A DNA stretch of 64,000 bases, from the NCBI GenBank assembly GCA_026705605.1, contig JAPPAK010000003.1, forward strand, positions 728 to 64,727, written 5' to 3'. Shown here in pieces: positions 14,173 through 23,221 of this stretch. Made by a program: the position numbers and the translations under genes. The notes beneath the pieces are model-generated. The model was not told where the DNA came from. It saw only the letters and a list, made by a program, of their open reading frames with translations, and did no database searches. This DNA comes from Chloroflexota bacterium (GTDB taxonomy: Bacteria; Chloroflexota; Dehalococcoidia; Tepidiformales; Tepidiformaceae). Position 1 is the stretch's first letter, and every line of letters starts with the position of its first letter.

Positions 14173-17136
14173 ATGAGCCGTCGCGGCCCGCACGCGTCCA
14201 CCCCGTGGCTGCTCGGCCTCTCGGCGCTGCTCATCGTCGCCCTCGCGGCATCCCTCGCCCTGGTTCCCGGACGGGGGGCGGCGGCGAACGAGGGCGCACC
14301 GTCGGTGACCGGCGTGGAGGTGACCTCCGACGCCGGTGACGACAACACCTATTTCCTGGGTGAGACCATCACCGTCACGGTCACCTTCAGCGAGGCCGTG
14401 AACGTCACCGGCACGCCGCAGATCAAGATCGACATGGACCCCGCCCACTGGGGCACGAAGGTCGTCGACTACCAGGGCGGCTCCGGCACCGCCAGCCTGA
14501 CCTTCAATCACGAGGTCATCGAGCCGAACTACTCCACCCAGGGCATCGCCGTGCTCGAGAACAGCCTGGCGCTCAACGGCGGGACGATCCGGTCGTCGTC
14601 GGGCGTCAACGCGGTGCTGACGCACACCGGCCTGGGTCACGACGCCGAGCACAAGGTGGACTGGACGCAGTCGCCGCCGGCCCTGACGGTGACCGGGGTG
14701 AAAGTGTCCTCGGCTCCCTCGTCCGGCGACACGTACGCCCTGGGCGAGACCATCACCGTCGCGGTCACCTTCAGCGAGGCGGTGAACGTCACCGGCACGC
14801 CGCAAATCAAGATCGACATGGACCCCGCCGCGTGGGGCACGAAGGTCGTCGACTATGCGCGCGGCTCCGGCTCGGCCAGCCTGACCTTCGACCACGAGGT
14901 CGTGCAGCCGAACTACTCCTCCCAGGGCATCGCCGTGCTCGCCAACTCCCTCCAGCTCAACGGCGGGACCATCAAGTCGGCGGTTTCGCAGACCAACGCC
15001 GACCTGTCCCATGTGGGAAGGGGCCACGACGCCGACCACAAGGTGAACTGGCAGCAGGCGCCATCGCAGCCGGATTGCAGCGACGCACCGCCGGACAACG
15101 TGGTGGCGATTCGCGGCGACAGCGGCATCGTGGTGTCCTGGACCACACCGGATGCAGTCGGCCAATGCAACCTGACCGGCTTCCTCGTGACCGTGGAATG
15201 GAGCGAGGGCGGTCTCACGGCTGTCTCGGAGCTCACGGCGCTGCCGGCCGAGACGACGGTGACGGTGCCGGATCTCGGCCTCGACGACTACGAGATCACG
15301 GTGTCCGCGCAGTACGAGGCGCGTCCCAGGACCTCGTATCACCACGTTCCCGCCACCTGCACGATTCAACTGACGGTCGTCTCCGACTTTGACAATGGCG
15401 TGACGGGCAGCTGGACGACCAGCCACGACACCTGCGAGAGCTCATTCCGTATACAGCACCGGAAACCGGGGCGCACCGCCTGGGATGAATCGCACTCTGT
15501 TCTACGTCCGGGAGTCGAACGCGCCTTCTTGTACGGCGGTCTGGACCCCGTGCAGTACGAGTTCCGCGTGCAGACGACCGATGAACACGGCGTCATCCAC
15601 AACAGCAACGGCGCAACGGTCATGGTGTTGCAGGACGCCGCGGCCGGCATGGCCGTCGGGCGTCCGGAGAACGTCCGCGTCGACATAGCCCCCTTTGAGC
15701 ATGGCCTGTTTGTCAGGTGGGATGACCCGCTGGAGATCCCGGCCGGAAAGCGTGTGAGTGGGTTCTACGTCGAATACCAGCTGGCGTCGGCCTTGCCGAC
15801 ATCCGCATGGACGCGAGCGCGCAGAGAGATAACCAACCCCACATCAACACCCGTAAGCTTCGTGAGACTCTCGCCGACAGCGCTTGTGTCTGCCGACTCC
15901 AACATGCTGCTCCCCCGCAGGGTGGTGGTCGCCGTCCCGGACGATCCGAACACGCCCGCAAACGAGGCAGTAGCTGCGGTGAACCATGGGCTTGCGGACC
16001 TGACCAAGGACACGGCATACCGGGTCAGGGTGCTCACCGAACTGACCGACACCAGCAATAACACGGTCAAGACGACTGTTGCATCGACGTATACCAAACC
16101 CATCGTGGTGAGACACGAGACGTTATCGATGTGGTGGATTGGCGATACGCCGAGCTACAATCCCAACATTGGGCGCATATTCTTGCAGGTTGCTGTAAAC
16201 CACCCAAGTGCAAGCGCCATATGCGATGCCAACGGCGCCAAGATCGACTGCGCACCAGGGACATTGGTTAGCCTGGTGGCGGGTACCGGAACGTACACCG
16301 TCAGTGCGATTACCACAGGGACACTGATAACTACTAACCAGGGATCGCTTGCCCCGGTTAGGATCGTCATTCCCAGTGATACGGCAGGCAAGAACGCAGT
16401 TAGAGGCGATTTGGTATCCGGACAATACTTCGCGTCGGGCTCTGACGACACCATGTACGTGCGCTGGAAAAAGGTGAGTAAAGCTGCAAGTGCGTTCGAG
16501 TCCTACCTGATTCAGACCAAGAAGTCGGGCGGGGACTGGGTCACGACCGTGGTCGCCAAGACCGAAGCTGACGACAGGCATGGACTTTCGGACTGGATTG
16601 ACTATGAACTGAGCGCCGACCAACTGAAGAACTGTCACAGCGGGCTGGACCCAGCGCCACTGGCCACCTGCCAGGCGAATTCGGCCAGCGGCGAGTACGA
16701 GGTGAGGATCAGGGTCCGCACGGTGGTCGGCACAGGGGCTTCGCAGCGCAACGTGGACGGCCCCAGCACTCCGGCGCTGTCGAGAACCGTGGGCGGGGGC
16801 AGGTCCGGCATCGTGACGAACGAGCGGATTGACCACATCGGCACAGGCAAACTGCGAGTCTCGTGGGAGCCGCCCGAGACGCTGCCCGACAACGTGTACG
16901 GATACCGCGTGCGCTGGCGGCTCGCGGACGACCCCGGGGCCACATGGCAGACGCGCGACATTTTCCCGCGGGAGTATCTCCGCCACTGTTCATTCACGAG
17001 TTGTACCAACCCTCGCTCGGTGGACCTGACCGGATTGCAGAGCGGCAAGCGCTACATCATCACGGTGGCGGTGTTCGATGCGGATGGGGAGGGCATCAGC
17101 GTGCGAGCAGGAGGCAGGTACGCAGCGCCTGATTAG
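14173..17136 (+). CDS. large secreted multi-domain surface protein, paralogue of the gene at 162
   Basis: 987 residues. The signal peptide (MSRRGPHAST, hydrophobic core, cleavage near AAA-NE at about residue 40) is nearly identical at the start to the protein at 162. Two ~120-residue modules follow (about 44-165 and 175-292; LGETITVTVTFSEAVNVTG, IDMDP-WGTKVVDY, HKVDW). The rest is fibronectin III-like domains to the C-terminus (last about 880-987), with no terminal SwmB domain. The segment 15800-16700 is clearly less GC-rich than the rest and encodes the counterpart of the low-GC part of the protein at 162. It is flanked by copies of the MNWWVYEDD gene fragment. Confidence 0.85.
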   Translation: MSRRGPHASTPWLLGLSALLIVALAASLALVPGRGAAANEGAPSVTGVEVTSDAGDDNTYFLGETITVTVTFSEAVNVTGTPQIKIDMDPAHWGTKVVDYQGGSGTASLTFNHEVIEPNYSTQGIAVLENSLALNGGTIRSSSGVNAVLTHTGLGHDAEHKVDWTQSPPALTVTGVKVSSAPSSGDTYALGETITVAVTFSEAVNVTGTPQIKIDMDPAAWGTKVVDYARGSGSASLTFDHEVVQPNYSSQGIAVLANSLQLNGGTIKSAVSQTNADLSHVGRGHDADHKVNWQQAPSQPDCSDAPPDNVVAIRGDSGIVVSWTTPDAVGQCNLTGFLVTVEWSEGGLTAVSELTALPAETTVTVPDLGLDDYEITVSAQYEARPRTSYHHVPATCTIQLTVVSDFDNGVTGSWTTSHDTCESSFRIQHRKPGRTAWDESHSVLRPGVERAFLYGGLDPVQYEFRVQTTDEHGVIHNSNGATVMVLQDAAAGMAVGRPENVRVDIAPFEHGLFVRWDDPLEIPAGKRVSGFYVEYQLASALPTSAWTRARREITNPTSTPVSFVRLSPTALVSADSNMLLPRRVVVAVPDDPNTPANEAVAAVNHGLADLTKDTAYRVRVLTELTDTSNNTVKTTVASTYTKPIVVRHETLSMWWIGDTPSYNPNIGRIFLQVAVNHPSASAICDANGAKIDCAPGTLVSLVAGTGTYTVSAITTGTLITTNQGSLAPVRIVIPSDTAGKNAVRGDLVSGQYFASGSDDTMYVRWKKVSKAASAFESYLIQTKKSGGDWVTTVVAKTEADDRHGLSDWIDYELSADQLKNCHSGLDPAPLATCQANSASGEYEVRIRVRTVVGTGASQRNVDGPSTPALSRTVGGGRSGIVTNERIDHIGTGKLRVSWEPPETLPDNVYGYRVRWRLADDPGATWQTRDIFPREYLRHCSFTSCTNPRSVDLTGLQSGKRYIITVAVFDADGEGISVRAGGRYAAPD

Positions 17137-17143
17137 CAGCGCG

Positions 17144-17220
17144 TAGCTGCGGACCAGGACCGACATGCACGCGCGCAGCGCCGGGCGGCAGCCTGAGGCG
17201 GTGACGGCAAAGGCAACTGC
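17144..17220 (+). repeat. partial copy of the 13675-13770 segment
   Basis: GACCGACATGC, CAGCGCCGGGCGGCAG and GGCAACTG, CTCCACGG occur in the same order here and at 13690-13780. In the frame of the gene at 13645 it encodes DRHARAQRRAA and then stops. The two copies flank the large gene at 14173 as direct repeats. Confidence 0.6.
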
Positions 17221-17270
17221 CTCCACGGGGGTCGCGCCGACCTCCAGCGAGGCGGTGCGAAGGTCCGGCG

Positions 17271-17501
17271 ATGAACTGGTGGGTGTACGAGGACGACGCC
17301 ACGAGCTGGGCGCGGGTTCACCGGGCGATCTGCGCGCACTGCAACGACGGGCGGGGCCACTACGGGACACGCCGCCCCGACAATCGCTGGCACGGCCCCT
17401 TCCCGACACGAGAGGAAGCGATCGAGAAGGCGCTGAGCACCGGGAAGCGTGACGTGAAAGGCTGCGGAACCTGCCTGCCCGAGCTGCGCTTCCTCGGGTG
17501 A
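17271..17501 (+). CDS. small zinc-ribbon-like protein, MNWWVYEDD family
   Basis: 76 residues from ATG. Begins MNWWVYEDDATSW, then a CAHC pair (about residues 21-24), NRWHGPF, a helix (TREEAIEKAL) and CGTC near the end (about 67-70). The CxxC pair plus the CxxC-like pair suggest a small zinc-binding fold. A degraded paralogue lies at 13645. Function unknown. The nearby tRNA gene may mark an insertion hotspot. Confidence 0.65.
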   Translation: MNWWVYEDDATSWARVHRAICAHCNDGRGHYGTRRPDNRWHGPFPTREEAIEKALSTGKRDVKGCGTCLPELRFLG

Positions 17502-17568
17502 GCGCGGCGCCCCGGCGTGGATCCGGAGGTGCGCTGGCCTCGGGCCGGTACTGTCTACGGGTCGAGTC

Positions 17569-17644
17569 TGGTGGAGCTGGGGGGATTCGAACCCCCTACC
17601 TTTTGACTGCCAGTCAAACGCTCTCCCAATTGAGCTACAGCCCC
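17569..17644 (-). tRNA. tRNA-Ala (GGC anticodon)
   Basis: Reverse-strand cloverleaf of 73 bases with encoded CCA. The acceptor pairs GGGGCTG with CAGCTCC, including the G3-U70 pair that defines alanine tRNA. The anticodon stem TTTGA/TCAAA encloses CTGGCAG, with anticodon GGC. The T arm contains GGTTCGAATCC. Confidence 0.97.
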
Positions 17645-17655
17645 ACGGGAGCGCG

Positions 17656-17661
17656 ATCGTA
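17656..17661 (-). promoter_or_regulatory. candidate -10 box for tRNA-Ala
   Basis: TACGAT on the minus strand ends 11 bases before the mature tRNA 5' end. No clear -35 box is visible. Confidence 0.3.
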
Positions 17662-17826
17662 GCAGGCGACCGGCTCTCGGTCCCGTGGCGGCCCGGCGCC
17701 GGGATCGGGGACGCTGAGGGCACATAAGGCATGGCAAGGCGTCGAGGACCCGCGTACACTGCGGTAGTGGTGGGGTGTCGACCGATTCTTGCGTCGACTG
17801 CCTTGGTTTAGCACAAGGAGAGCTTG

Positions 17827-18246
17827 ATGCGAGCAGAGACCAACGATGTCGCCTTTCGACTCCTTCTCGCCCTTGGTGAGAACTGGGACGCTCTCCAACG
17901 AGCCTCGATAGACCCCTCCTCCAAAGGCCTCTACCTGACCAAGGAATATCTCGGCGGCTACACCCGCTTCAGCGCCGGTCCCTCGACAAGCCCCCGCCTG
18001 ATCGTCGAGTGGAACGAGTCGACCCGCCACCTGCGCGTGCTGCGATGCCACGAGTGGCCCGGATTCGAAGCCACAATCTCGAGCACGGTCGCGTACGTTC
18101 GCGACGAGGCTCGCGACCACGGCATCATCGACAGCGTCGACAACGTCTTCGTGCGCGCCTGCCAGGAACCCTCGGCGCCGGCCCGGCGCACGGTGCTCCC
18201 GGGAGCGATGGACAGCGACAGCGAGCCAGTCCGGCGGCGCGCCTAG
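17827..18246 (+). CDS. protein of unknown function
   Basis: 139 residues. AAGGAG lies 6 bases before the ATG at 17827; a TTG one codon earlier is less well spaced. The N-terminal half is helical (DVAFRLLLALGENWDAL), the middle strand-rich (LIVEWNESTRHLRVL) and the C-terminus Arg/Pro-rich and probably disordered. No signal peptide, membrane helix or known motif was found. It stands alone between the tRNA gene and the toxin-antitoxin pair. Confidence 0.6.
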   Translation: MRAETNDVAFRLLLALGENWDALQRASIDPSSKGLYLTKEYLGGYTRFSAGPSTSPRLIVEWNESTRHLRVLRCHEWPGFEATISSTVAYVRDEARDHGIIDSVDNVFVRACQEPSAPARRTVLPGAMDSDSEPVRRRA

Positions 18247-18334
18247 GGCCCATCCAGACCACTACCAGCCACTCCTCGTGTTGTCATTGTCATGTTGATT
18301 GACAAGCGACACTTGACACTAGACACTTCCTTCC

Positions 18335-18613
18335 GTGATCTCATCCTTCAGACACCGAGGGCTGCGATCACTGTATAGCGGACGGGGGTCGCACCGAATC
18401 GCCCCGGAGCATGTACGCAAGGTGAGACGAATCCTCGGCGTACTGGACCAGAGCAGGAGGCCACGCGATATGGACATCCCCGGTTTCCAGCTACACGCGC
18501 TGTCAGGCGAGCTCAGAGGGCACTACGCGGTTTCCGTCTCGGGCAACTGGCGCGTCACTTTCCGATTCGAGAACGGCCACGCCGTTGACGTCGACTACCT
18601 GGACTATCACTAG
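18335..18613 (+). CDS. higB: HigB/RelE-type toxin
   Basis: 92 residues from GTG. The sequence follows the plasmid-maintenance killer (HigB) family: an N-terminal strand, RSLYSGRGSHRI, a long helix (HVRKVRRILGVLDQSRRP), LHALSGELRGHYAVSVSGNWRVTFR and a C-terminal DVDYLDYH. The family cleaves mRNA at the ribosome. Conserved basic and aromatic residues of the active region are present, so it is probably functional. The antitoxin gene follows after 12 bases. TTGACA-like repeats just upstream (18299-18325) may be promoter and operator. Confidence 0.85.
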   Translation: MISSFRHRGLRSLYSGRGSHRIAPEHVRKVRRILGVLDQSRRPRDMDIPGFQLHALSGELRGHYAVSVSGNWRVTFRFENGHAVDVDYLDYH

Positions 18614-18625
18614 AGAGGTGTCCTG

Positions 18626-18922
18626 ATGCCGATGGAGAATCCCCCACACCCGGGCGAGATTGTGAAGTACGACTGCATCGAGCCCCTTGGGCTGACGGTT
18701 ACGAGGGCTGCCCAGGGCCTGGGCGTCACCCGTCAGGCCTTGTCGGACCTCGTCAATGGCAGAGCCGGCATATCCGTTGAGATGGCATTTCGCCTCTCGA
18801 AGGCTTTCGGCTCAACGCCGGAGACGTGGCTGGGCTTGCAGACGGCTTACGACCTCTGGGCGGCACAGGATCGCGCAAGCCAGCTAAAGGTGGAGCGATT
18901 TCGGCTTCCCAACCGGGCGTAA
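18626..18922 (+). CDS. higA: HigA-type antitoxin, helix-turn-helix
   Basis: 98 residues. Starts MPMENPPHPGEIVKYD, the characteristic HigA N-terminus. An XRE-type helix-turn-helix follows (about 24-70; LTVTRAAQGLGVTRQALSDL, then NGRAGISVEMAFRLSKAFG) with the TPETWLGLQ motif after it. It neutralises HigB and represses the operon. GAGAGGTGTCC gives a moderate ribosome site. It converges with accDA, separated by 3 bases. Confidence 0.88.
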   Translation: MPMENPPHPGEIVKYDCIEPLGLTVTRAAQGLGVTRQALSDLVNGRAGISVEMAFRLSKAFGSTPETWLGLQTAYDLWAAQDRASQLKVERFRLPNRA

Positions 18923-18925
18923 CGC

Positions 18926-20725
18926 CTAGCGCATGATCTCCGGATCGGCGGGGGTTTCGGCGAGGCGCGGGGAGTTGCGGGGATGGCGGCCCATGCGACG
19001 GCGCCAGTGGGCGAACCGGTCGGTGAGGTCGGCGACGCGGCGTTCGATGCGCCCGCGCACCCAGGCGTGGGTCTGGCCGGTGTTCCGGTAGCGGTCGCGA
19101 CGGCTGTTCAGGCGGCGCTTCTGGCGCTCACGCTGGATGGCCGTGAGGGAGCGCACGACCGAGCGCCGCAGCAGCAGCGAGGCCTCGTCGTGGTTGGTGT
19201 GGGCGCCCTCGCCGGGCTCGGGCACGACGCTGTCGACGATGCCGAGGCGGAGGCAGTCGTGCGAGGTGAGGCGCAGCCGCTCAGCCACCTCGTCGACATA
19301 GGAGGCGTCGCCGTAGAGGCGGCGGGCGGCATCTTCGGGTGAGACCACCTCGTAGACGGCGTTCTCCAGCATGAGCACGCGGTCGGCCACGCCCATGGCA
19401 ACGGCGGCCTCGGAAGCCCCTTCGCCGGTGATAACGGCCAGGGAGGGCGAAGGCACGCGGAGCATCTCGCGCATGCAGCGGGCGATGGCGTCGCCGAGCC
19501 CCGCTTCCTCGGCCGCGAGGTCGGGTCGGGCGCCGGCGGAGTCGAGGAACGTGATGAGAGGGAGCCGGAACTTGCGCGCGAGGCGCATGGCGCGCCGCGC
19601 CTTGTGGAATCCCGAGGGCCCGATGGTTCCCGGTCCGGCGAGCCCCTGGAGGCGGTTCTGGCTGATGAGCATCACCGCCTCCCCGCCAAGCAGACCGATG
19701 CCGGCGCTGACGGCGGGGTCGTCCTCGCCGCTGCGGTCGCCGTGGATCTCGACGAAGGTGGTGGTGATGCGCCGGACGAAGTCGGGGGCGGTGGGGCGGT
19801 TCTCGTGCCGCGAAAGCTGCACCTGCCGCCAGGCCTCGAGGCGCGCGTACTCGCGCGGCTCCCGTTCCGGACGCCCAACCGGCCGGAGCTCGTAGTTGCT
19901 CATGAGCAGGTCGATGAGGAGGCCGAGGGAGGGGCGCAGGTCTTCTCGCTTCACAATCGCGTCGATGAGGCCGCGCCGCAGGTGCGATTCGGAGGTGTGG
20001 GCATCCTCGGGGAGCTCCTCGCCCGTGCGCTCGCGCATCTCGCGCAGGGCGGAGTATCCGACGAGGGCGTTGGGCTCCGCGATGATGAAGTCGGCGAGGT
20101 TGGCAAGGCCCGCGAAGGCAGAGCCGGTGGAGGGGTCGGCGAGGAGGGTGACGTGGGGGAGCCCCTTCTCGGCAAGCTTCTGGTGGGCGGTGGCGAGGCG
20201 GGGCAGCTGCATGAGCGCGAGAAGCCCCTCGCGCATGCGCACGCCCGAGGTTGAGAGCACGGTGACGACGGCGAGCCCCCGGCTGGCGGCCCGCTCGAAG
20301 GCGCGCGCAAGGCGCTCGCCGCTGGCGACGCCGATGGAACCGCCGAGAAAGCTGAAGTCGAGGGCGGCGACGACGACCTCGCGGCCGTAGAGGGTGCCCG
20401 TACCGGTAAGGGCGGCTTCGGCGAGGCCGGTACGCCGCTGCGCCGCTAGGACGCGGTGGCGGTAGGACTGGCGCTCGCGGAACTGGATCGGGTCGAGCGC
20501 GGTCACGCTGCGATCGGTCTCGTGGAAGCTGGAGGGGTCGAGGATGCCCGCTACGCGCTCGCGCGCGTTGAGGTGGTAGTGGTGACCGCAGGCATGGCAG
20601 ACGCGGTGCCGCTCGTAGCTGCGGGAGTCTCTCAGGTCGGCGTCGCAGGCAAAGCAGCGCTCGAGCCGTTCCTCCCCGGAACGGTCCCCGGCCCCATCAC
20701 GACGAAGCAGCCCGCGAAGCGTCAT
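18926..20725 (-). CDS. accDA: acetyl-CoA carboxylase carboxyltransferase, fused beta and alpha subunits
   Basis: 599 residues from ATG 20725; the frame is open upstream but that part overlaps ftsK. The beta half (about 20-285) begins with a C4 zinc finger (C24, C27, C43, C46) and has the crotonase-fold motifs GGSIGVASGE and VLSTSGVRMREG. The alpha half (about 310-599) has GPGTIGPSGFHKARRAMRLA and ITGEGASEAAVAMGVADRV. The two subunits are usually separate polypeptides; here the alpha part follows the beta part in one chain. It transfers carboxyl from biotin to acetyl-CoA for malonyl-CoA. It is the last gene of a long operon, 13 bases after ftsK; biotin carboxylase and BCCP are not in the window. 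Confidence 0.93.
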   Translation of the reverse strand: MTLRGLLRRDGAGDRSGEERLERCFACDADLRDSRSYERHRVCHACGHHYHLNARERVAGILDPSSFHETDRSVTALDPIQFRERQSYRHRVLAAQRRTGLAEAALTGTGTLYGREVVVAALDFSFLGGSIGVASGERLARAFERAASRGLAVVTVLSTSGVRMREGLLALMQLPRLATAHQKLAEKGLPHVTLLADPSTGSAFAGLANLADFIIAEPNALVGYSALREMRERTGEELPEDAHTSESHLRRGLIDAIVKREDLRPSLGLLIDLLMSNYELRPVGRPEREPREYARLEAWRQVQLSRHENRPTAPDFVRRITTTFVEIHGDRSGEDDPAVSAGIGLLGGEAVMLISQNRLQGLAGPGTIGPSGFHKARRAMRLARKFRLPLITFLDSAGARPDLAAEEAGLGDAIARCMREMLRVPSPSLAVITGEGASEAAVAMGVADRVLMLENAVYEVVSPEDAARRLYGDASYVDEVAERLRLTSHDCLRLGIVDSVVPEPGEGAHTNHDEASLLLRRSVVRSLTAIQRERQKRRLNSRRDRYRNTGQTHAWVRGRIERRVADLTDRFAHWRRRMGRHPRNSPRLAETPADPEIMR

Positions 20726-20738
20726 CCCTGTGAGTGTA

Positions 20739-23159
20739 TCAAGCGTCTTCTTCGGGGGCTGTTCCGGCGAGGACCTCGCGAGACTCACCTTCGATCCTCG
20801 GGCCGAGCACACCCTCGCGCTCAAGGGCGGTGATGAGGCGCTCGGCCTTCAGGAAACCAACGTTCAGACGGCGCTGCAGGAGCGACGGTGAGAGACGCGT
20901 GTGGCGGCTGGCAAGGTCTCGCGCGTCATCGAGGAGAGGGTCCCCGTCTTCGACGTCGATGTCGTCGCTGCCGTTCTGGGCGATGAGAGCCTCCTCGAGG
21001 AGATCGTCGGCGGTGTCTGGACGGAGGGCGTGGAAGCGCTCGTCGGCCCAGAACCCGACGAGCCGCTCGACCTCGGCATCGGAAACGTACACGCCCTGGA
21101 TACGCTTCGGCTTCCCGGCGTCGGTGGGGAGGTACAGCATGTCGCCCTGGCCCAGCAGCTTCTCGGCGCCGCCCATGTCAAGGATCGTGCGGGAATCGGT
21201 GATGGAGGTGACGGCGAAGGCGACGCGGGTGGGGAAGTTCGCCTTGATGAGGCCGGTCACGACATCGACCGAGGGGCGCTGGGTGGCGACCACGAGGTGG
21301 ATGCCGGTCGCGCGCGCGAGCTGGGCGAGGCGACAGAGCAGCTTCTCGACCTCGAAGGGGGCAACCATCATGAGGTCGGCGAGCTCGTCGATGATGAGCA
21401 CCCAGTAGGGGAGCTTCTTCAGGACGCGGGCGTGGCGGTTGTAGGCCTCGATGTTGCGAACACCCACCTCGGAGAACTTGCGGTAGCGCGCCTCCATCTC
21501 CGAGACGACGGCCTGGAGGGTGCCCACAACCTTGTCGAGGTCGACGATGACTTCGCTGAAGGCGAGGTGGGGGAGGCGCCCGTAGGTCGTCATCTCGACC
21601 CGCTTGGGATCGATCATGATGAAGCGCACTTCGTCGGGCGTGGCGTTCGTGATGAGGTTGGTGACGATGGCGTTCAGGCAGACGCTCTTTCCGCTACCGG
21701 TGGCGCCGGCGATGAGGAGGTGGGGCATCTTCGCGAGATCGGCAACGACGGGCACCCCGGACACGCCCTTGCCGAGGGAGATCGCGAGCTTCGACTTCGC
21801 GCTCATGTCCTGATACTGCGAGCTCTCCATGACGTTACGCAGGGTGACGACACTGGCGGTCTCGTTGGGCACCTCGATGCCGACGATGGCGCGGCCGGGC
21901 ACCGGCGCCTCAATGCGGAGGCTGGGAGCGGCGAGGGCAAGAGCGAGGTCGCTCTGGAGGGCGGTGATCTTGTTGACGCGGACGCGGGTGCGGCCGGTCT
22001 CAACGCGCTCCTTCGTGGGCCGGCCACTTGCATCGAGGACCGGCTTGTTGTCAGCGTCCTTGACGGGCACGTCCTTGTACTTGATCTCCCAGCCCGGTTC
22101 GACGCCGAACTGCGTGACCGCCGGCCCTTCGTTGATCTCGACGACGGAGGCATCGACGCCGAAGCTCGCGAGGGTGTCGACGATGAGCTGCGCGCGAGCG
22201 GCGTTGTCGTGCTTGTGGTTTCGGCTCGGCTTGGGCTCTTGGAGTAGCTCGATAGGCGGGAGCTGCCAGCCGCTCTTGTCCTCGAAAGCGAGTTGGTGGG
22301 GCTCTTCCTCTTCCGCGGGCTCAGGCAGGTCGTCTGGGTCGGCTTCGTACGAGTCGACGGGGTCCGGCTCGGCGGGGGCTTCGGTTTCGTCCTCGAACTG
22401 AGCGGTTGGGGCTTCGGCGACCTCGTCGGCGTGGGGGGCGCCAGGCTCGACGCGAGGGCGGAAGATAATGGGGGAGGGCTCGAACTCGACGGCAGATTGC
22501 GACTCAGCGCCGCCGATGACTGCCGTCCCGGCGCGCTCCCTGCGGCGGAAGAGGCGGGCGATGGTCGTGAGGCCGCGCCAGAAGGAGGCCAGCACCTGGT
22601 GGGGCCAGCGCCTCTCCCAGGCGTAGGCAAGACCACGGCCCGTGTACTGGAGAGCCGTGAGGGAGGGGCGAGGGACGAGGAGGGCGAGGGCGACAACCGC
22701 CGAGGCGATCCAGACAAGCACGTTGATCCAGCCGGTGACGATCGTGTGGCCGATCTCGCCGCCCAGGGTGACGTCGCGAAGCTGGACACCGGCGACGGTC
22801 CAGTCGGCGGTGTTCAGGCCGAGGGCGCCCCAGGCGAACAGGGCAAGGAAGGGGTAGCCAACGATTCGCCGCCAGAAGAGCAGGCGCTGCTCGTCACCGC
22901 GGCGCCAGGCGGTGACCGCCCAGGCGAGAAGCACGGCAGCCACGATGATGAGACCGAGCCCGAACGTCTCGATCAGCCAGGTGCGGACATCCTGAGCGAT
23001 GCCGACGACATCGAAGAACCAGGGGAGAGCAGCGATGGCCGCCGCGAGCACGACGACGAGCCCAATCTGCGCGCGGAACATGCGCGACTTCGGGAGAGCA
23101 AAACGGGAGGGTGCGTCTTTGGGCCCGGACGTGGACCGGGCTCGGGAGCGAGCCGCCAT
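20739..23159 (-). CDS. ftsK: FtsK/SpoIIIE DNA translocase
   Basis: 806 residues. About four N-terminal transmembrane helices (30-165) are followed by an acidic Pro/Glu-rich linker (220-295), the alpha/beta motor domain with Walker A GATGSGKS (about 485-492) and Walker B (LIIDELADLM, about 590), and a C-terminal winged-helix gamma domain (about 740-795; LSPSLLQRRLNVGFLKAERL) that reads KOPS-type DNA sites. The protein moves chromosomal DNA at the division septum. It lies between rnj and accDA in the operon and is complete. Confidence 0.95.
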   Translation of the reverse strand: MAARSRARSTSGPKDAPSRFALPKSRMFRAQIGLVVVLAAAIAALPWFFDVVGIAQDVRTWLIETFGLGLIIVAAVLLAWAVTAWRRGDEQRLLFWRRIVGYPFLALFAWGALGLNTADWTVAGVQLRDVTLGGEIGHTIVTGWINVLVWIASAVVALALLVPRPSLTALQYTGRGLAYAWERRWPHQVLASFWRGLTTIARLFRRRERAGTAVIGGAESQSAVEFEPSPIIFRPRVEPGAPHADEVAEAPTAQFEDETEAPAEPDPVDSYEADPDDLPEPAEEEEPHQLAFEDKSGWQLPPIELLQEPKPSRNHKHDNAARAQLIVDTLASFGVDASVVEINEGPAVTQFGVEPGWEIKYKDVPVKDADNKPVLDASGRPTKERVETGRTRVRVNKITALQSDLALALAAPSLRIEAPVPGRAIVGIEVPNETASVVTLRNVMESSQYQDMSAKSKLAISLGKGVSGVPVVADLAKMPHLLIAGATGSGKSVCLNAIVTNLITNATPDEVRFIMIDPKRVEMTTYGRLPHLAFSEVIVDLDKVVGTLQAVVSEMEARYRKFSEVGVRNIEAYNRHARVLKKLPYWVLIIDELADLMMVAPFEVEKLLCRLAQLARATGIHLVVATQRPSVDVVTGLIKANFPTRVAFAVTSITDSRTILDMGGAEKLLGQGDMLYLPTDAGKPKRIQGVYVSDAEVERLVGFWADERFHALRPDTADDLLEEALIAQNGSDDIDVEDGDPLLDDARDLASRHTRLSPSLLQRRLNVGFLKAERLITALEREGVLGPRIEGESREVLAGTAPEEDA

Positions 23160-23221
23160 TCGGACGGTACCCCGGCGCGGACGGACTCCCCACCGGCGCT
23201 GCTCAGATCGAGGGTTCTCGA

